Under the pieces are notes generated by a model that saw only the letters and a list, made by a program, of their open reading frames with translations, ran no database searches and was not told the origin of the DNA. Positions 1 to 8,896 of a stretch of 49,059 bases of DNA are shown one piece after another (position 1 is the first letter of the stretch; every line of letters begins with the position of its first letter). A program made the position numbers and the translations under genes. Source of the stretch: Lachnoclostridium sp. An14 (GTDB lineage Bacteria; Bacillota; Clostridia; Lachnospirales; Lachnospiraceae); the NCBI RefSeq assembly GCF_002160755.1, contig NZ_NFLE01000031.1:1-49059 (forward strand). Reading direction: 5' to 3'.

Positions 1-39
1 ATCCGTCACCGTACTTACAAAATCTAACACTTCTTTCAT
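1..39 (-). CDS. N-terminus of an unknown protein, cut by the window edge
   Basis: Thirteen codons of a minus-strand gene run off the left end of the window. The start is ATG at 39 with an AGGATGG ribosome site about nine bases upstream. A likely promoter lies behind it: TATACT (63-68 on the minus strand) preceded by TGG, an extended -10 element, with only a weak -35. The visible residues (MKEVLDFVSTVTD) are too few to name a family. The gene is divergent from the LysR gene at 206 and could be its target or simply a neighbour. Confidence 0.5.
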   Translation of the reverse strand, partial: MKEVLDFVSTVTD

Positions 40-99
40 AACATCCCATCCTTTTTTCTTTTAGTATACCAGAAAAAAGACGGATGTTCATAATTTGTT

Positions 100-122
100 C
101 ATTCGTGCGTTTGTCGTGTTTT
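100..122 (+). repeat. 23-bp sequence shared with 48055-48077 (inverted)
   Basis: This 23-mer, with the core TGCGTTTGTCGTGTTTT, is found again near the other end of the window on the minus strand with one mismatch. Both copies lie 85-120 bp upstream of a gene start (LysR here, pyrF there) and point the same way relative to that gene. It may be a shared upstream regulatory motif, a dispersed repeat, or the edge of a mobile element, because the other copy abuts an ISAs1-type transposase gene. Confidence 0.5.
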
Positions 123-137
123 CTGTGTTCTTCCCTC

Positions 138-166
138 TTTTCAACAACGGGATTTTCGTATATGAT
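138..166 (+). promoter_or_regulatory. Candidate promoter of the LysR-citXG-citC operon
   Basis: TTTTCA (138-143) and TATGAT (161-166) are spaced by 17 bp and lie about 40 bp upstream of the LysR start codon. The match to the vegetative consensus is four of six at -35 and five of six at -10. Confidence 0.45.
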
Positions 167-205
167 GAATAAAAGGAATGATTGGTTTGAGAAAGGGATG
201 AGAAA

Positions 206-1105
206 ATGGATGAAAAAGATTTTGAAATGTTGAGCATCTTAAACGCCACCCGCAACATCACCCGCGCGTCAGAACAGCTCTATATGACCCAGTCCGCCTT
301 ATCCAAGCGAATCAAAGCCATTGAAAAGGAGCTGGACATCAAGCTCCTGCTTCGATCCCGCCAGGGGATCCGGTTTACACCGGCGGGTGAGGCCGTCCTG
401 GCTCACTGCACAGCGGCTGCGGAGGAAATGGAAAAAATGCGCCGCCTGTTAGACTCTATGCAAGGTGAGGTGTGCGGCACCTTAAACGCCGGAATTTCTG
501 TCAACTTCGCTAAATACCGGCTGCCGGACATCCTGGCGGATTTTCACAGCCGCTATCCAAAAGTGCACCTGCACATTACCACCGGGCAGAGCCGGAACCT
601 CTACCGGCAGATGCAGGACGGCTCCCTGGACGTGGCGGTGCTGCGGGGGGAATACCCCTGGGACGGGATCCAGTTTCTCCTGTCACAGGAGCACATCTGT
701 CTGATCTGCAAGGAGGAATACCGGGACACACCCCTCTCTGACTACCTCTATATCAGCCATAAAACGGATACCGCCCAAACCGCCATGATCACCCGCTGGC
801 TCCACGAACAGGGAATCGGCCCCAGAGCCGACGGCCTCTGCGTGGACAACATCACCACCTGCATGGAAATGGTCCGGCGGGGGCTGGGCTGGGCGCTGCT
901 GCCGGAGATCGCTCTGGAAGGGTTTGAGGGTTGCATCCGGCCCTGCACCTTCCAAAACGGGGAACCCTTTACCCGACGCACCTATATGTTCTGCCAACAG
1001 GAGGCCAAGGCCCTGCCACAGGTGCAAGCCTTTATTAAACTTCTAAAACAATATCACCAGGGAGGTTACCATGGAACACCAAGTCACATTACAAGAAATG
1101 CTTGA
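206..1105 (+). CDS. LysR-family transcriptional regulator
   Basis: A 299-residue protein of normal LysR length. Residues 1-60 form the winged helix-turn-helix with the typical TRASEQLYMTQSALSKRI recognition region. Residues about 88-285 form the effector-binding domain. The start is ATG at 206, preceded by GAAAGGGATGAGAAA. Its 3' end overlaps the start of the citXG gene by 35 bp, so regulator and target are very probably co-transcribed. By context it should control citrate-lyase maturation genes and respond to citrate or a related acid; this is inference, since LysR effectors cannot be read from sequence. There is no divergent citrate gene, only the truncated unknown gene at the window edge. 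Confidence 0.9.
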   Translation: MDEKDFEMLSILNATRNITRASEQLYMTQSALSKRIKAIEKELDIKLLLRSRQGIRFTPAGEAVLAHCTAAAEEMEKMRRLLDSMQGEVCGTLNAGISVNFAKYRLPDILADFHSRYPKVHLHITTGQSRNLYRQMQDGSLDVAVLRGEYPWDGIQFLLSQEHICLICKEEYRDTPLSDYLYISHKTDTAQTAMITRWLHEQGIGPRADGLCVDNITTCMEMVRRGLGWALLPEIALEGFEGCIRPCTFQNGEPFTRRTYMFCQQEAKALPQVQAFIKLLKQYHQGGYHGTPSHITRNA

Positions 1106-2426
1106 GGCGAGGGAACGGCGGGCCTTCCGCCAGCAGGAGCTGCTGGCCGCCCACCGCGCCCCCCTGATCTCCTTTACTATGAATATCGCCGGGCCGGTGA
1201 AGGACAGCCCCCTCATCCGCGAAGGGTTCGAGCTGGGGCTGCGCCTGCTGCGCAAACGGCTGGCGGCCGCCAAAATCCCCGTTCTCCACTTTGAGGAAAT
1301 CCGCGCCGCCGCGGGAAACGAGGCCTTCTACGTGCTGGACGCCCCCCTTCTTCGCATCAAGGAAATCACCTGCGACTTAGAGGACGGCTCCAGCCTGGGA
1401 CGGCTCTTTGATATGGATGTCATCGCCGTGGACGGAAGGAAGGCGGACCGGTCCGAGCTGGGCCTCGGCCCCCGCCCCTGCTTAATCTGCGGCGGCCCTG
1501 CCAGGGAATGCGCCCGCAGCCGCACCCACACTGTAGCGGAACTGCAAACAGAGACTGACAGACGGCTGCGGGAAGGGGTCTGCGCCGCGGATGCAAAGGA
1601 CGCCGCCCGCCTGGCCTGCCAGGCCCTGCTCTACGAGGTGGGCACAACCCCAAAACCTGGCCTGGTGGACCGGGAAAACAGCGGCAGCCACCGGGACATG
1701 GATATTTTCACCTTTTTCTCCAGCTCCAGCGCCCTCTGGCCCTATTTTGAGACCTGCGCCCGCATTGGACGGGAGACGGCAGACGATCCGGCGCCGGAGA
1801 CCTTCCGCCGGATCCGGCCGGCGGGACGGCAGGCGGAGGCGGATATGCTGGCCGCCACCGGCGGGGTGAACACCCACAAGGGGGCTATTTTCTCCCTGGG
1901 GATCCTCTGCGCCGCCATGGGCCGCCTCCCCCGCTCCTTTTGGCGCTCCTCTGACCGCCTTTTAAAAGAATGCGCCGCCATGGCCCATGGCCTGGTGGAA
2001 CAAGACTTCGGGGGACTGACGGAGGAAAATGCCTGCACCGTGGGGCAAAAGCTGTACCTGCGCCATGGCATCACCGGAATCCGTGGCCAGGTGGAGGCGG
2101 GCTTTCCCGCCGTGAGCCAGGCCGGCCTTCCCACATTAAAAAAAGGCCTGTCCGCGGGACTAAGCCTCAATGACGCCGGTTGCGCTGCCTTGCTGGCCCT
2201 GATGACAGCGGCCACCGACACGAATCTCATCGCCCGCAGCAGCCTGGAAACCCAGAAACAGACCGTTTCCAGAATCCGCGGCCTGCTGGAGAGCCAGCCA
2301 TTTCCCGACGGGGAGACCCTGCGCCGCTTAGACCGGGAGTTTACGGAGGACCATCTCTCCCCCGGCGGCAGCGCCGACCTGCTGGCCATCTGCTATCTGC
2401 TGTACTTTTTAGAAAGAGAGGAATAA
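1071..2426 (+). CDS. citXG: CitX-CitG fusion: citrate lyase prosthetic-group synthesis and transfer
   Basis: A 451-residue two-domain protein. Residues 1-165 match CitX, the transferase that attaches the phosphoribosyl-dephospho-CoA group to the acyl carrier subunit of citrate lyase; the CLICGGPARECARSRTH segment is typical. Residues about 178-445 match CitG, the 2'-(5''-triphosphoribosyl)-3'-dephospho-CoA synthase, with TTPKPGLVD, NSGSHRDMD, TGGVNTHKGAIFS and TDTNLIAR motifs. Fused CitXG proteins are known in several bacteria. The start at 1071 follows GGGAGGTTACC. It overlaps the LysR gene and is followed after 6 bp by citC. The lyase subunits CitD, CitE and CitF are not in the window, so the substrate protein must be encoded elsewhere, or be a related carrier. 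Confidence 0.92.
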   Translation: MEHQVTLQEMLEARERRAFRQQELLAAHRAPLISFTMNIAGPVKDSPLIREGFELGLRLLRKRLAAAKIPVLHFEEIRAAAGNEAFYVLDAPLLRIKEITCDLEDGSSLGRLFDMDVIAVDGRKADRSELGLGPRPCLICGGPARECARSRTHTVAELQTETDRRLREGVCAADAKDAARLACQALLYEVGTTPKPGLVDRENSGSHRDMDIFTFFSSSSALWPYFETCARIGRETADDPAPETFRRIRPAGRQAEADMLAATGGVNTHKGAIFSLGILCAAMGRLPRSFWRSSDRLLKECAAMAHGLVEQDFGGLTEENACTVGQKLYLRHGITGIRGQVEAGFPAVSQAGLPTLKKGLSAGLSLNDAGCAALLALMTAATDTNLIARSSLETQKQTVSRIRGLLESQPFPDGETLRRLDREFTEDHLSPGGSADLLAICYLLYFLEREE

Positions 2427-2432
2427 CCTGCC

Positions 2433-3476
2433 ATGTCCGAATACACCATTTCCCAGGTCTATCCCACTGACCGCCGCGCCCTGCGGCAGATCGACGAGCT
2501 CTTAACCGCCGAGGGAATCCGCCGGGACGCCAATTTAGACTATATCTGCGCCATGTACGACGAGGACTACCGCATCATCGCCACCGGAAGCTGCTTTGGC
2601 AACACCCTGCGGTGTTTCGCGGTGAGCCACGCCCACCAGGGGGAGGGCCTGTTAAACCAGGTGATCACCCACCTGATGGAGGTGCAGTACGAGCGGGGAA
2701 ATACCCACCTGTTTCTCTACACAAAAATAAACACCGCCCAGTTCTTCCGGGACCTGGGCTTTTACGAGATTGCCAGGATCCAGGACCGGCTGGTCTTTAT
2801 GGAAAACCGCCGCCAGGGCTTTTCCTCCTACTTAGAAAGCCTGGAAAAAACAAAAGCCCCTGGGACAAGCGGGGCCATCGTGATGAACGCCAACCCCTTT
2901 ACCCTGGGACATCAGTACCTGGTGGAAACGGCCGCCGCCCAGTGCGATCACCTCCACCTCTTTGTGGTCAGCGAGGACGCCAGCCTGGTTCCCTTTTCCG
3001 TGCGGAAACGGCTGATTTTAGAGGGCGTTTCCCACCTGCCCAACGTGATCTGCCACGACAGCGGCCCCTACATCATCAGCAACGCTACCTTTCCCAGCTA
3101 TTTCCTGCGGGACCAGGAGGAGGTGATCGAGAGCCACGCCAGGCTGGATCTGGAAATTTTCAAACGGATCGCCTCCGCCCTCTCCATCTCCTGCCGGTTC
3201 GTGGGGGAGGAACCGGCCAGCCAGGTAACGGGAATCTACAACCGCATCATGGCGGAGGAGCTACCCAAAGCGGGAATCCAATGCCATATCCTTCCCAGGC
3301 GGGAGGCAGAGGGCGCTCCCATCAGCGCCTCCACCGTCCGCCAGTGCCTGAAAGAAGGGCGGATGGAGGAGCTGGCGGCCCTGGTTCCCCCCACCACCCT
3401 GGCCTATTTCCAGAGCCAGGAGGCCGCTCCCGTGCTGGAGCGCATCCGCAGGGCGGACGAGGTGGTTCACTACTAA
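2433..3476 (+). CDS. citC: [Citrate (pro-3S)-lyase] ligase
   Basis: A 347-residue protein that activates citrate lyase by acetylating the thiol of its prosthetic group with acetate and ATP. The N-terminal part (about 1-130) has a GNAT-like fold signature, with HQGEGLLNQVI and FFRDLGFYEI segments. The rest is a nucleotidyltransferase domain with MNANPFTLGHQYL (the T/HxGH site) near residue 150 and ISASTVRQ near residue 298. This domain order and length are normal for CitC. ATG at 2433 lies only 6 bp after citXG and ends the operon. The convergent uvrA-like gene begins 4 bp beyond the stop codon, so no terminator of its own fits between the two. Confidence 0.93.
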   Translation: MSEYTISQVYPTDRRALRQIDELLTAEGIRRDANLDYICAMYDEDYRIIATGSCFGNTLRCFAVSHAHQGEGLLNQVITHLMEVQYERGNTHLFLYTKINTAQFFRDLGFYEIARIQDRLVFMENRRQGFSSYLESLEKTKAPGTSGAIVMNANPFTLGHQYLVETAAAQCDHLHLFVVSEDASLVPFSVRKRLILEGVSHLPNVICHDSGPYIISNATFPSYFLRDQEEVIESHARLDLEIFKRIASALSISCRFVGEEPASQVTGIYNRIMAEELPKAGIQCHILPRREAEGAPISASTVRQCLKEGRMEELAALVPPTTLAYFQSQEAAPVLERIRRADEVVHY

Positions 3477-3480
3477 ACGG

Positions 3481-5994
3481 TCACAGGTAACGGCCCGTCC
3501 GGCTTTCCGGAGTGTTCCGGATCCTCTCCGGCGTTCCCGCTGCCACGACGCGGCCGCCTTCCTCTCCGCCTCCTGGCCCCATGTCAATGACGTAGTTGGC
3601 ACTGCGGATCACGTCCAGGTCGTGCTCAATCACGATCACCGTGGCACCGTTTTCCATGAGGGCGTCAAATACCCCCAGAAGGGTCCGCACATCCAGGGGA
3701 TGGAGGCCGATGGTGGGCTCGTCAAAAATAAACACGGAGTCTGACTGTCCCCGGCCCATCTCACTGGCCAGTTTCAGACGCTGGGCCTCCCCGCCGGACA
3801 GGCTGGGCGTCTCCTCCCCCAGGGTGAGGTAGCCCAGTCCCAGGCGGTTTAACACCTCCAGCCTCTGGGAAATCACCTTCAGATCCCGGCAGGCCTCCTG
3901 GGCGGCGCAAACGTCCATAGCCATCAATTCCGGCAGGGAGTACTCCCCGCCGGTTTTTGTTTTGTAGCGGATATTTCCTGCCTCTTTTCCATAGCGGGAC
4001 CCGCGGCACTGGGGGCAGGGCACATCCACGTCCGGCAGAAACTGCACGTCCAGACTGATCTGCCCCGTGCCGTCACACAGCGGGCACCGCAGCTTTCCCG
4101 TATTGTAGGAGAAATCACCGGCCTTGTATCCCCGTTTTTTGGCGTCCTCCGTCCTGGCAAAGATCTTCCGCAGCTCGTCGTGGACATTCGCGTAGGTGGC
4201 CACGGTGGAGCGGACGTTGATGCCGATGGGAGTGGCGTCGATCAGCTTGACCTGGCGGATTCCCTCCGCCTCCACTCCCAGAACGTGGGACGGCAGTTTC
4301 CGCCCGGCGATGGACGATTCCAGAGCCGGCACCAGGCTCTCTAAAATCAGGGTTGTCTTTCCAGAACCGGAGACGCCGGTGACCACCGTCAGCTTGCCCT
4401 TGGGAATGTCCACTTCCAGAGGTTTCACCGTGTGGATGGCGGAGGTGGAAAGATGAATGCGGCCGTCCGAAAAAAGAGATTCCGAAGCGTTGTCCTCCCC
4501 CGGTTTCCCGAAAAGCCCAGCAGGCCCTTCCTCCCCCGTCCGCAAAAACGGGCCGATTAAGGAGTCCTTCTTTTCCGCCAGCTCCTCCACCGTCCCTTCC
4601 GCCAGGACGCGGCCCCCCGCTGCCCCGGCTCCCGGTCCCATCTCAATGATCCAGTCCGCCTCCTTCAGCACCCGAGTGTCGTGATCCACCAGAAGGACGG
4701 AGTTTCCGTCGTCCACCAGATCCCGCATTACCCCGATGAGCCCCTCGATATTGGAGGGGTGAAGGCCGATGGACGGCTCGTCCAGCACGTACAGCACGCC
4801 GGTGGTGCGGTTTCGCACGGCGCGGGCCAGCTGCATCCGCTGCCGCTCCCCCGTGGAAAGGGTGGAGGCGGCCCGGTCCAGGCTCAGATACCCCAGTCCC
4901 AGCTCCATGAGCCGCCTGGCCGCCGACTGGAAGGACTGGCAGATGCTCTCCGCCATGGGCACCATCTCCTCCGGCAGGGAGGCGGGCACTCCTTCCACCC
5001 ACTTCACCAGGTCAGAAAGGCTCATGGCGCAGGCCTGATCCAGGGAAATTCCCCGCAGTCTCGGGGCTCTCGCCGCCTGAGACAGCCGGGTGCCGCCGCA
5101 GTCCGGACAGATCTCCTCCTTTAAAAATTTCTCCACCCGTTTCATCCCCTTCTCGTCCTTTACCTTCGCCAGGGCATTTTCCACGGTGTAAACGGCATTA
5201 AAATAGGTAAAGTCCAGCTCTCCCGCCTGATTGGAGCTTTTAGCCTTGTAGAGGATGTGTTTTTTCTCCGCCGGGCCGTGAAATACGATCTCCCGCTCCT
5301 CCTCTGTCAGCTCCCGAAAGGGCACGTCCGTGCGGACGCCCATGGCCCGGCAGACGTCCGTCATCAGGGACCACATCAGGGAATTCCAGGGAGCCACCGC
5401 CCCTTCGTCGATGGTGAGGGATTCATCCGGCACCAGAGTGTCCAGATCCACGGCGCGCACGATCCCTGTTCCCCCGCAGGTGCGGCAGGCTCCCTGGCTG
5501 TTGAAGGCCAGTTCCTCCGCCGACGGGGCGTAAAAATGCTCCCCGCACCGCGGACAAACCAGCTCCTTTCCCGCCGCCACCGCCAGGGTGGGGGCCAGTT
5601 CATGGCCCTTCGGGCAGCGGTGGTTCGCCAGCCTGGAAAACATCAGCCGCAGGCTGTTCAACAGCTCCGTCCCCGTGCCGAAGGTGCTGCGGATGCCGGG
5701 AACTCCCGGCCGCTGGTGAAGGGCCAGGGCAGCGGGCACATGGAGCACCTCGTCCACCTGCGCCTTTGCGGCCTGGGTCATCCGTCTCCTGGTGTAGGTG
5801 GACAGGGCCTCCAGATACCGCCTGGAGCCTTCCGCGTACACTACGCCCAACGCCAGAGAGGATTTCCCGGAGCCGGACACTCCGGCCACACCCACGATTT
5901 GATGCAGGGGAATGTCCACATCCACCCCTTTTAGGTTGTGCACCCGCGCGCCGCGAACCTGGATTTTCGTGATTTCCGTCCTTTTCCTGTCCAT
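3481..5994 (-). CDS. UvrA2-like excinuclease ABC subunit A paralogue
   Basis: An ABC-type double ATPase of 837 residues from the preferred start, against about 940 for canonical UvrA. The first Walker A (GVSGSGKSSL), zinc-binding cysteine clusters (CPRCGEHF, CRTCGGTG, CPDCGG, CPLCDGTG, CPQCRG) and the second Walker A (GVSGSGKTTL) are present. Only some 25 residues lie between the CPKGHEL and CPRCGEHF segments, where canonical UvrA carries its UvrB-binding domain, so this is the UvrA2 class, linked in other bacteria to DNA-damage or drug tolerance. The first ABC signature reads LSTGERQR instead of LSGGE; the second is LSGGEAQR. I chose ATG at 5994 because GGAGG precedes it; an ATG at 6024 is in frame but lacks that site. 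An extended -10 (TGGTATGAT, 6033-6041) may drive it. Confidence 0.9.
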   Translation of the reverse strand: MDRKRTEITKIQVRGARVHNLKGVDVDIPLHQIVGVAGVSGSGKSSLALGVVYAEGSRRYLEALSTYTRRRMTQAAKAQVDEVLHVPAALALHQRPGVPGIRSTFGTGTELLNSLRLMFSRLANHRCPKGHELAPTLAVAAGKELVCPRCGEHFYAPSAEELAFNSQGACRTCGGTGIVRAVDLDTLVPDESLTIDEGAVAPWNSLMWSLMTDVCRAMGVRTDVPFRELTEEEREIVFHGPAEKKHILYKAKSSNQAGELDFTYFNAVYTVENALAKVKDEKGMKRVEKFLKEEICPDCGGTRLSQAARAPRLRGISLDQACAMSLSDLVKWVEGVPASLPEEMVPMAESICQSFQSAARRLMELGLGYLSLDRAASTLSTGERQRMQLARAVRNRTTGVLYVLDEPSIGLHPSNIEGLIGVMRDLVDDGNSVLLVDHDTRVLKEADWIIEMGPGAGAAGGRVLAEGTVEELAEKKDSLIGPFLRTGEEGPAGLFGKPGEDNASESLFSDGRIHLSTSAIHTVKPLEVDIPKGKLTVVTGVSGSGKTTLILESLVPALESSIAGRKLPSHVLGVEAEGIRQVKLIDATPIGINVRSTVATYANVHDELRKIFARTEDAKKRGYKAGDFSYNTGKLRCPLCDGTGQISLDVQFLPDVDVPCPQCRGSRYGKEAGNIRYKTKTGGEYSLPELMAMDVCAAQEACRDLKVISQRLEVLNRLGLGYLTLGEETPSLSGGEAQRLKLASEMGRGQSDSVFIFDEPTIGLHPLDVRTLLGVFDALMENGATVIVIEHDLDVIRSANYVIDMGPGGGEEGGRVVAAGTPERIRNTPESRTGRYL

Positions 5995-6363
5995 ATTTCC
6001 GCCTCCGATTTTTCCAATCTTCAAATATAGAAATCATACCACGGTTTGGCGGCGGCGTCCAGCGGTCTGGATTTCTGGTTTCTCCACCTGATTTTTATGA
6101 CGTTTTGCTCCGTTCTTATCCTGTTTGATCCCGTTTTATCTGTTTCCCGTCACTGCACCGGCGTGTACCCGATCTGGAACTCCTCCGCAGCCGGTTTTGT
6201 ATCCAGTGTGTTTTTTAAGATGGTGATTTTCCGTTTTTTTAGAAAGTGGATCTCTCCGTTTTTTCGTTTTTCTTCAAAGTGCCAGGCATTTGCGTTTTTC
6301 TGTAATAAAAGCTACCGTAGTCTCCTTTTTATGCCGATTTTTTTCCCAATCTCCCACAAAACC
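5995..6363. other. T-rich intergenic region, no gene seen
   Basis: This stretch lies between the divergent uvrA2-like and permease genes. It is rich in T on the plus strand. An open frame at 6046-6423 has phenylalanine-heavy, low-complexity content and no ribosome site, so I do not call it. The minus-strand extended -10 element for the uvrA2-like gene is at 6033-6041. Confidence 0.5.
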
Positions 6364-6392
6364 TTGACATTTCCTCTTTATCGCTTTAAAGT
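6364..6392 (+). promoter_or_regulatory. Promoter of the permease-amidohydrolase operon
   Basis: TTGACA (6364-6369), a perfect -35, is followed after 17 bp by TAAAGT (6387-6392). The -10 element lies inside the left arm of the palindrome at 6384-6437, so a bound repressor would block RNA polymerase. Confidence 0.6.
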
Positions 6393-6437
6393 AAGAATTA
6401 AATTAGAACGAATTCTAGTTTAAATTCTACTTTAAGG
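6384..6437 (+). promoter_or_regulatory. 54-bp palindromic operator
   Basis: Two 25-bp arms (6384-6408 and 6413-6437) are inverted repeats matching at 20 of 25 positions around a 4-bp centre. The arms start CTTTAAAGTA and end ACTTTAAGG, with GAA..TTC at the centre. The palindrome covers the -10 element and runs into the ribosome site (AAGGAGGG, 6434-6441). This size suits a dimeric or doubly bound TetR-family repressor, and a TetR gene lies just beyond the two target genes (8897-9493). The regulator assignment is inference. Confidence 0.55.
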
Positions 6438-6448
6438 AGGGAATCACT

Positions 6449-7633
6449 ATGTCACAATGGGAAGCATTGGCAATCATCCTGCTCATCATGGCCTTGGGCG
6501 ACATTCTGTCCAAGGTCTCCAAGGGGAAACTCCCCTCTGCCCTTGTCATCGTTCTGTGCTTTGTCATCGGCTACTGGACGATTCTCCCAGGGGATTTGAT
6601 CACCACCAGCGGCATTTCCACCGGGGTCTACAACATCTGCTCCTACTTCCTCATCGCCAATATGGCCACCAGCATCCCCCTGGCGGAAATGAAACGGCAG
6701 TGGAAAACCATCATCGTCGCCGTCATGGCCGTAGCGGGCATCTGTGCCCTAGGGCTGACGGTGGGCATCCTGATCTTCGGAAAGCTCCTGGTCTTTTCCA
6801 CCATCTCCGGTTTCGCGGGAGGCAGCGGAGCTTTGATGGTGATTCAGGAGGTGTCCCAGCGGATCGGGGCTGAGGAAATCGTGATCATGGCCCTGATCTG
6901 CGGCAATGTGCAGACCCTGATCGGCTATCCTCTCACCGGAGTGGTGCTGCGCCGGGAGGCCCGCCGCATGGAAATGCTCTGCGATTCGGGAAAATTAAGC
7001 CTTCTGGAGGCTGCCAAGGAAAACGACTACGGCTGGAAACCCTTCGTCTGGTTCCAACAGTTTAGCTCTCCCGCCGTCCTGCTCTTTAAGCTGGGGATTG
7101 TCACCCTGCTCTCCGGCTGGCTGTCGGAGCTCACCGGCGGAGCCATTTCCGGGCTGATCTTTGCCCTGATTTTAGGATTTCTCGGCTCTCTGTGCGGCTT
7201 TCTGGAACCCAATATCCTGGCGAAAGCCAAATGCGACGGATTCTGTTTCACCTTCCTGCTCGCCTACTTATTCTCCCTGTTCTCCGCCGTGACCCCGTCC
7301 TTATTTGTGACCTACTTTGTGAAAATCCTGATCCTGGCGGTGATCGTCACCCTGGGAATGGCCATTGCCGCCTTGATTTGCAGCAAGATTTTTGGCGGGG
7401 AATTTACTTTTGATATGTGTATGGGAATCTGTTTCACCTGTTACCATGGGTTCCCCGTAAACGTGGCCCTGACCAAAGAAGCCATCGAGGCCGTCGTATC
7501 CGACGAGGAGAAACGGGCCGTCATCTCCAGCCATATGTTGCCGAAAATGCTGGTGGGCGGTTTCACCAGCGTGACCTTCGTATCCGTCGCCTTAGCCAAT
7601 GTGATCGCGCCGTTTTTGGCGGCTCTCTACTAA
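6449..7633 (+). CDS. Polytopic membrane permease, family uncertain (GltS/ESS-like layout)
   Basis: A 394-residue integral membrane protein with about ten hydrophobic segments spread over its whole length and a soluble loop near residues 170-195. Glycine- and serine-rich turns (SGFAGGSGALMVIQEV near 125) resemble the re-entrant loops of ion-coupled carboxylate or amino-acid transporters. I cannot assign it firmly to a family. The start ATG at 6449 follows AAGGAGGGAATCACT. It is transcribed with the M20 amidohydrolase 85 bp downstream. Together they suggest uptake of an N-acylated amino acid, peptide or similar amide, followed by its hydrolysis in the cytoplasm. Expression is probably controlled through the palindrome that overlaps its promoter. 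Confidence 0.75.
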   Translation: MSQWEALAIILLIMALGDILSKVSKGKLPSALVIVLCFVIGYWTILPGDLITTSGISTGVYNICSYFLIANMATSIPLAEMKRQWKTIIVAVMAVAGICALGLTVGILIFGKLLVFSTISGFAGGSGALMVIQEVSQRIGAEEIVIMALICGNVQTLIGYPLTGVVLRREARRMEMLCDSGKLSLLEAAKENDYGWKPFVWFQQFSSPAVLLFKLGIVTLLSGWLSELTGGAISGLIFALILGFLGSLCGFLEPNILAKAKCDGFCFTFLLAYLFSLFSAVTPSLFVTYFVKILILAVIVTLGMAIAALICSKIFGGEFTFDMCMGICFTCYHGFPVNVALTKEAIEAVVSDEEKRAVISSHMLPKMLVGGFTSVTFVSVALANVIAPFLAALY

Positions 7634-7718
7634 GCAGCGCCGAAACGAAGTTTTGACATCCTGTGTCTGGAGCCACGGAAATGAATTTGTATTTTGAGAA
7701 AACCAGGAGGTGTCTGAT

Positions 7719-8888
7719 TTGAAAACCATATTGGAACAAGCAAAGGAATTGGAACCCTTTATCGTGGACTTTCGTCACGACCTGCACCGGTATCCGGAAC
7801 TGGGCTTTGAAGAAAAAAGAACCACAGAAAAAATCGAGGAAGAAGTGAAAAAACTGGGCCTTCCTTATCGGAAATTTGACCCCACCGGACTGATGGTGGA
7901 GATCCAGGGACGTCCCACGGGAAAACGGGTAGCCCTGCGGGCGGATATGGACGCCCTGCCCATCCAGGAGGCCACGGGACTGCCCTATGAGTCGGTGGTT
8001 CCCGGCGTCATGCACGCCTGCGGCCACGACTGCCACACGGCGATGCTGATGGGAGCCGTCCGCCTTTTGGCCGCCAACCGGGTGCTGTTAAACGGGACGG
8101 TCCGCTGCATTTTCCAACCGGCGGAAGAAGGGGGCGGCGGAGCGGAACACATCATCCGTCAGGGAGCGGCCCAGGACGTGGATCTGTTCTTCGGGCAGCA
8201 CGTAAGCCCCTTAGAGCCCTCCGGCACCATTAACTACTGCCCCGGCGGAGCCATGGCCGCTTCCGCCAAATTCCAGATCGATGTGTACGGGACTTCCGCC
8301 CACGGAGCCACGCCGGAACAGAGCGTGGACGCTACAGTGATCGGCTGCGAGATTGTCACCAACCTTCAGAACATCATCAGCCGCCAGGTAAGCCCCTTTG
8401 ACACCTGCGTGCTGAGCGTGGGCTCCTTCCACTCCGGAAATGCCTTCAACATCATTTCCGACCACGCCGTCATCACCGGAACCTGCCGTTTTCTGAACCC
8501 GGCGTTAAAAACCTTTCTGAAGGATCATATGGAGCGCATTTCCTCCCATATCGCGGAGGCTTACGGCGGCAGCGCCGCGGTGACCTTTGACGTGTTCACT
8601 GACGTGGTGGTCAACGACAACCGGGTGCTGGATCTGGTGTGGAAAGCGGCGGGGAAATTTCTGGATCTGGAGACCCACAAACGGCAGTTTCCGCCCATGA
8701 ACGCCGGAGACGACTTCGGCGCCTATTCCCGGTACGCACCGGCCGCCTACGTATTCCTCGGCACCGACGGCTGCGGTCCCGGCCACAACGAGCATTTCCA
8801 GGTGGGAGACGAAGCCCTTTTCATCGGTTCCGCCCTCCACGCCCAATTTGCCGTAGAGGCTTTAAACGCCCTTGCCGGGAATTCTTAA
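7719..8888 (+). CDS. M20-family amidohydrolase (N-acyl amino acid / hippurate hydrolase type)
   Basis: A metal-dependent amidohydrolase of about 389 residues, the normal length for the hippurate hydrolase/N-acetyl-amino-acid deacetylase branch. Visible motifs in order: DLHRYPELGFEE, RADMDALPIQE, HACGHDCHTAML (metal ligands), FQPAEEGGGGAE (catalytic glutamates), GTSAHGATPEQSVDA in the dimerisation domain, and MNAGDDFGAYS plus GHNEHF near the C-terminus. It probably frees an amino acid from an acyl or aryl conjugate; the substrate is unknown. I chose TTG at 7719, because the GGAGG (7706-7710) lies 8 bp before it. The in-frame GTG at 7710 overlaps that ribosome site and is unlikely. The gene follows the permease and precedes a convergent TetR gene. 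Confidence 0.88.
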   Translation: MKTILEQAKELEPFIVDFRHDLHRYPELGFEEKRTTEKIEEEVKKLGLPYRKFDPTGLMVEIQGRPTGKRVALRADMDALPIQEATGLPYESVVPGVMHACGHDCHTAMLMGAVRLLAANRVLLNGTVRCIFQPAEEGGGGAEHIIRQGAAQDVDLFFGQHVSPLEPSGTINYCPGGAMAASAKFQIDVYGTSAHGATPEQSVDATVIGCEIVTNLQNIISRQVSPFDTCVLSVGSFHSGNAFNIISDHAVITGTCRFLNPALKTFLKDHMERISSHIAEAYGGSAAVTFDVFTDVVVNDNRVLDLVWKAAGKFLDLETHKRQFPPMNAGDDFGAYSRYAPAAYVFLGTDGCGPGHNEHFQVGDEALFIGSALHAQFAVEALNALAGNS

Positions 8889-8896
8889 TCGACCGT

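Noticed and set aside
6046-6423. 125-codon open frame on the plus strand between uvrA2 and the permease
   Set aside because: Phenylalanine-rich, low-complexity product from a T-rich region, no ribosome site, and it runs into the permease promoter and operator.
7654-7668. TTGACATCC sequence resembling the palindrome at 23346
   Set aside because: Only half of the palindrome is present and no -10 element follows at the right distance.
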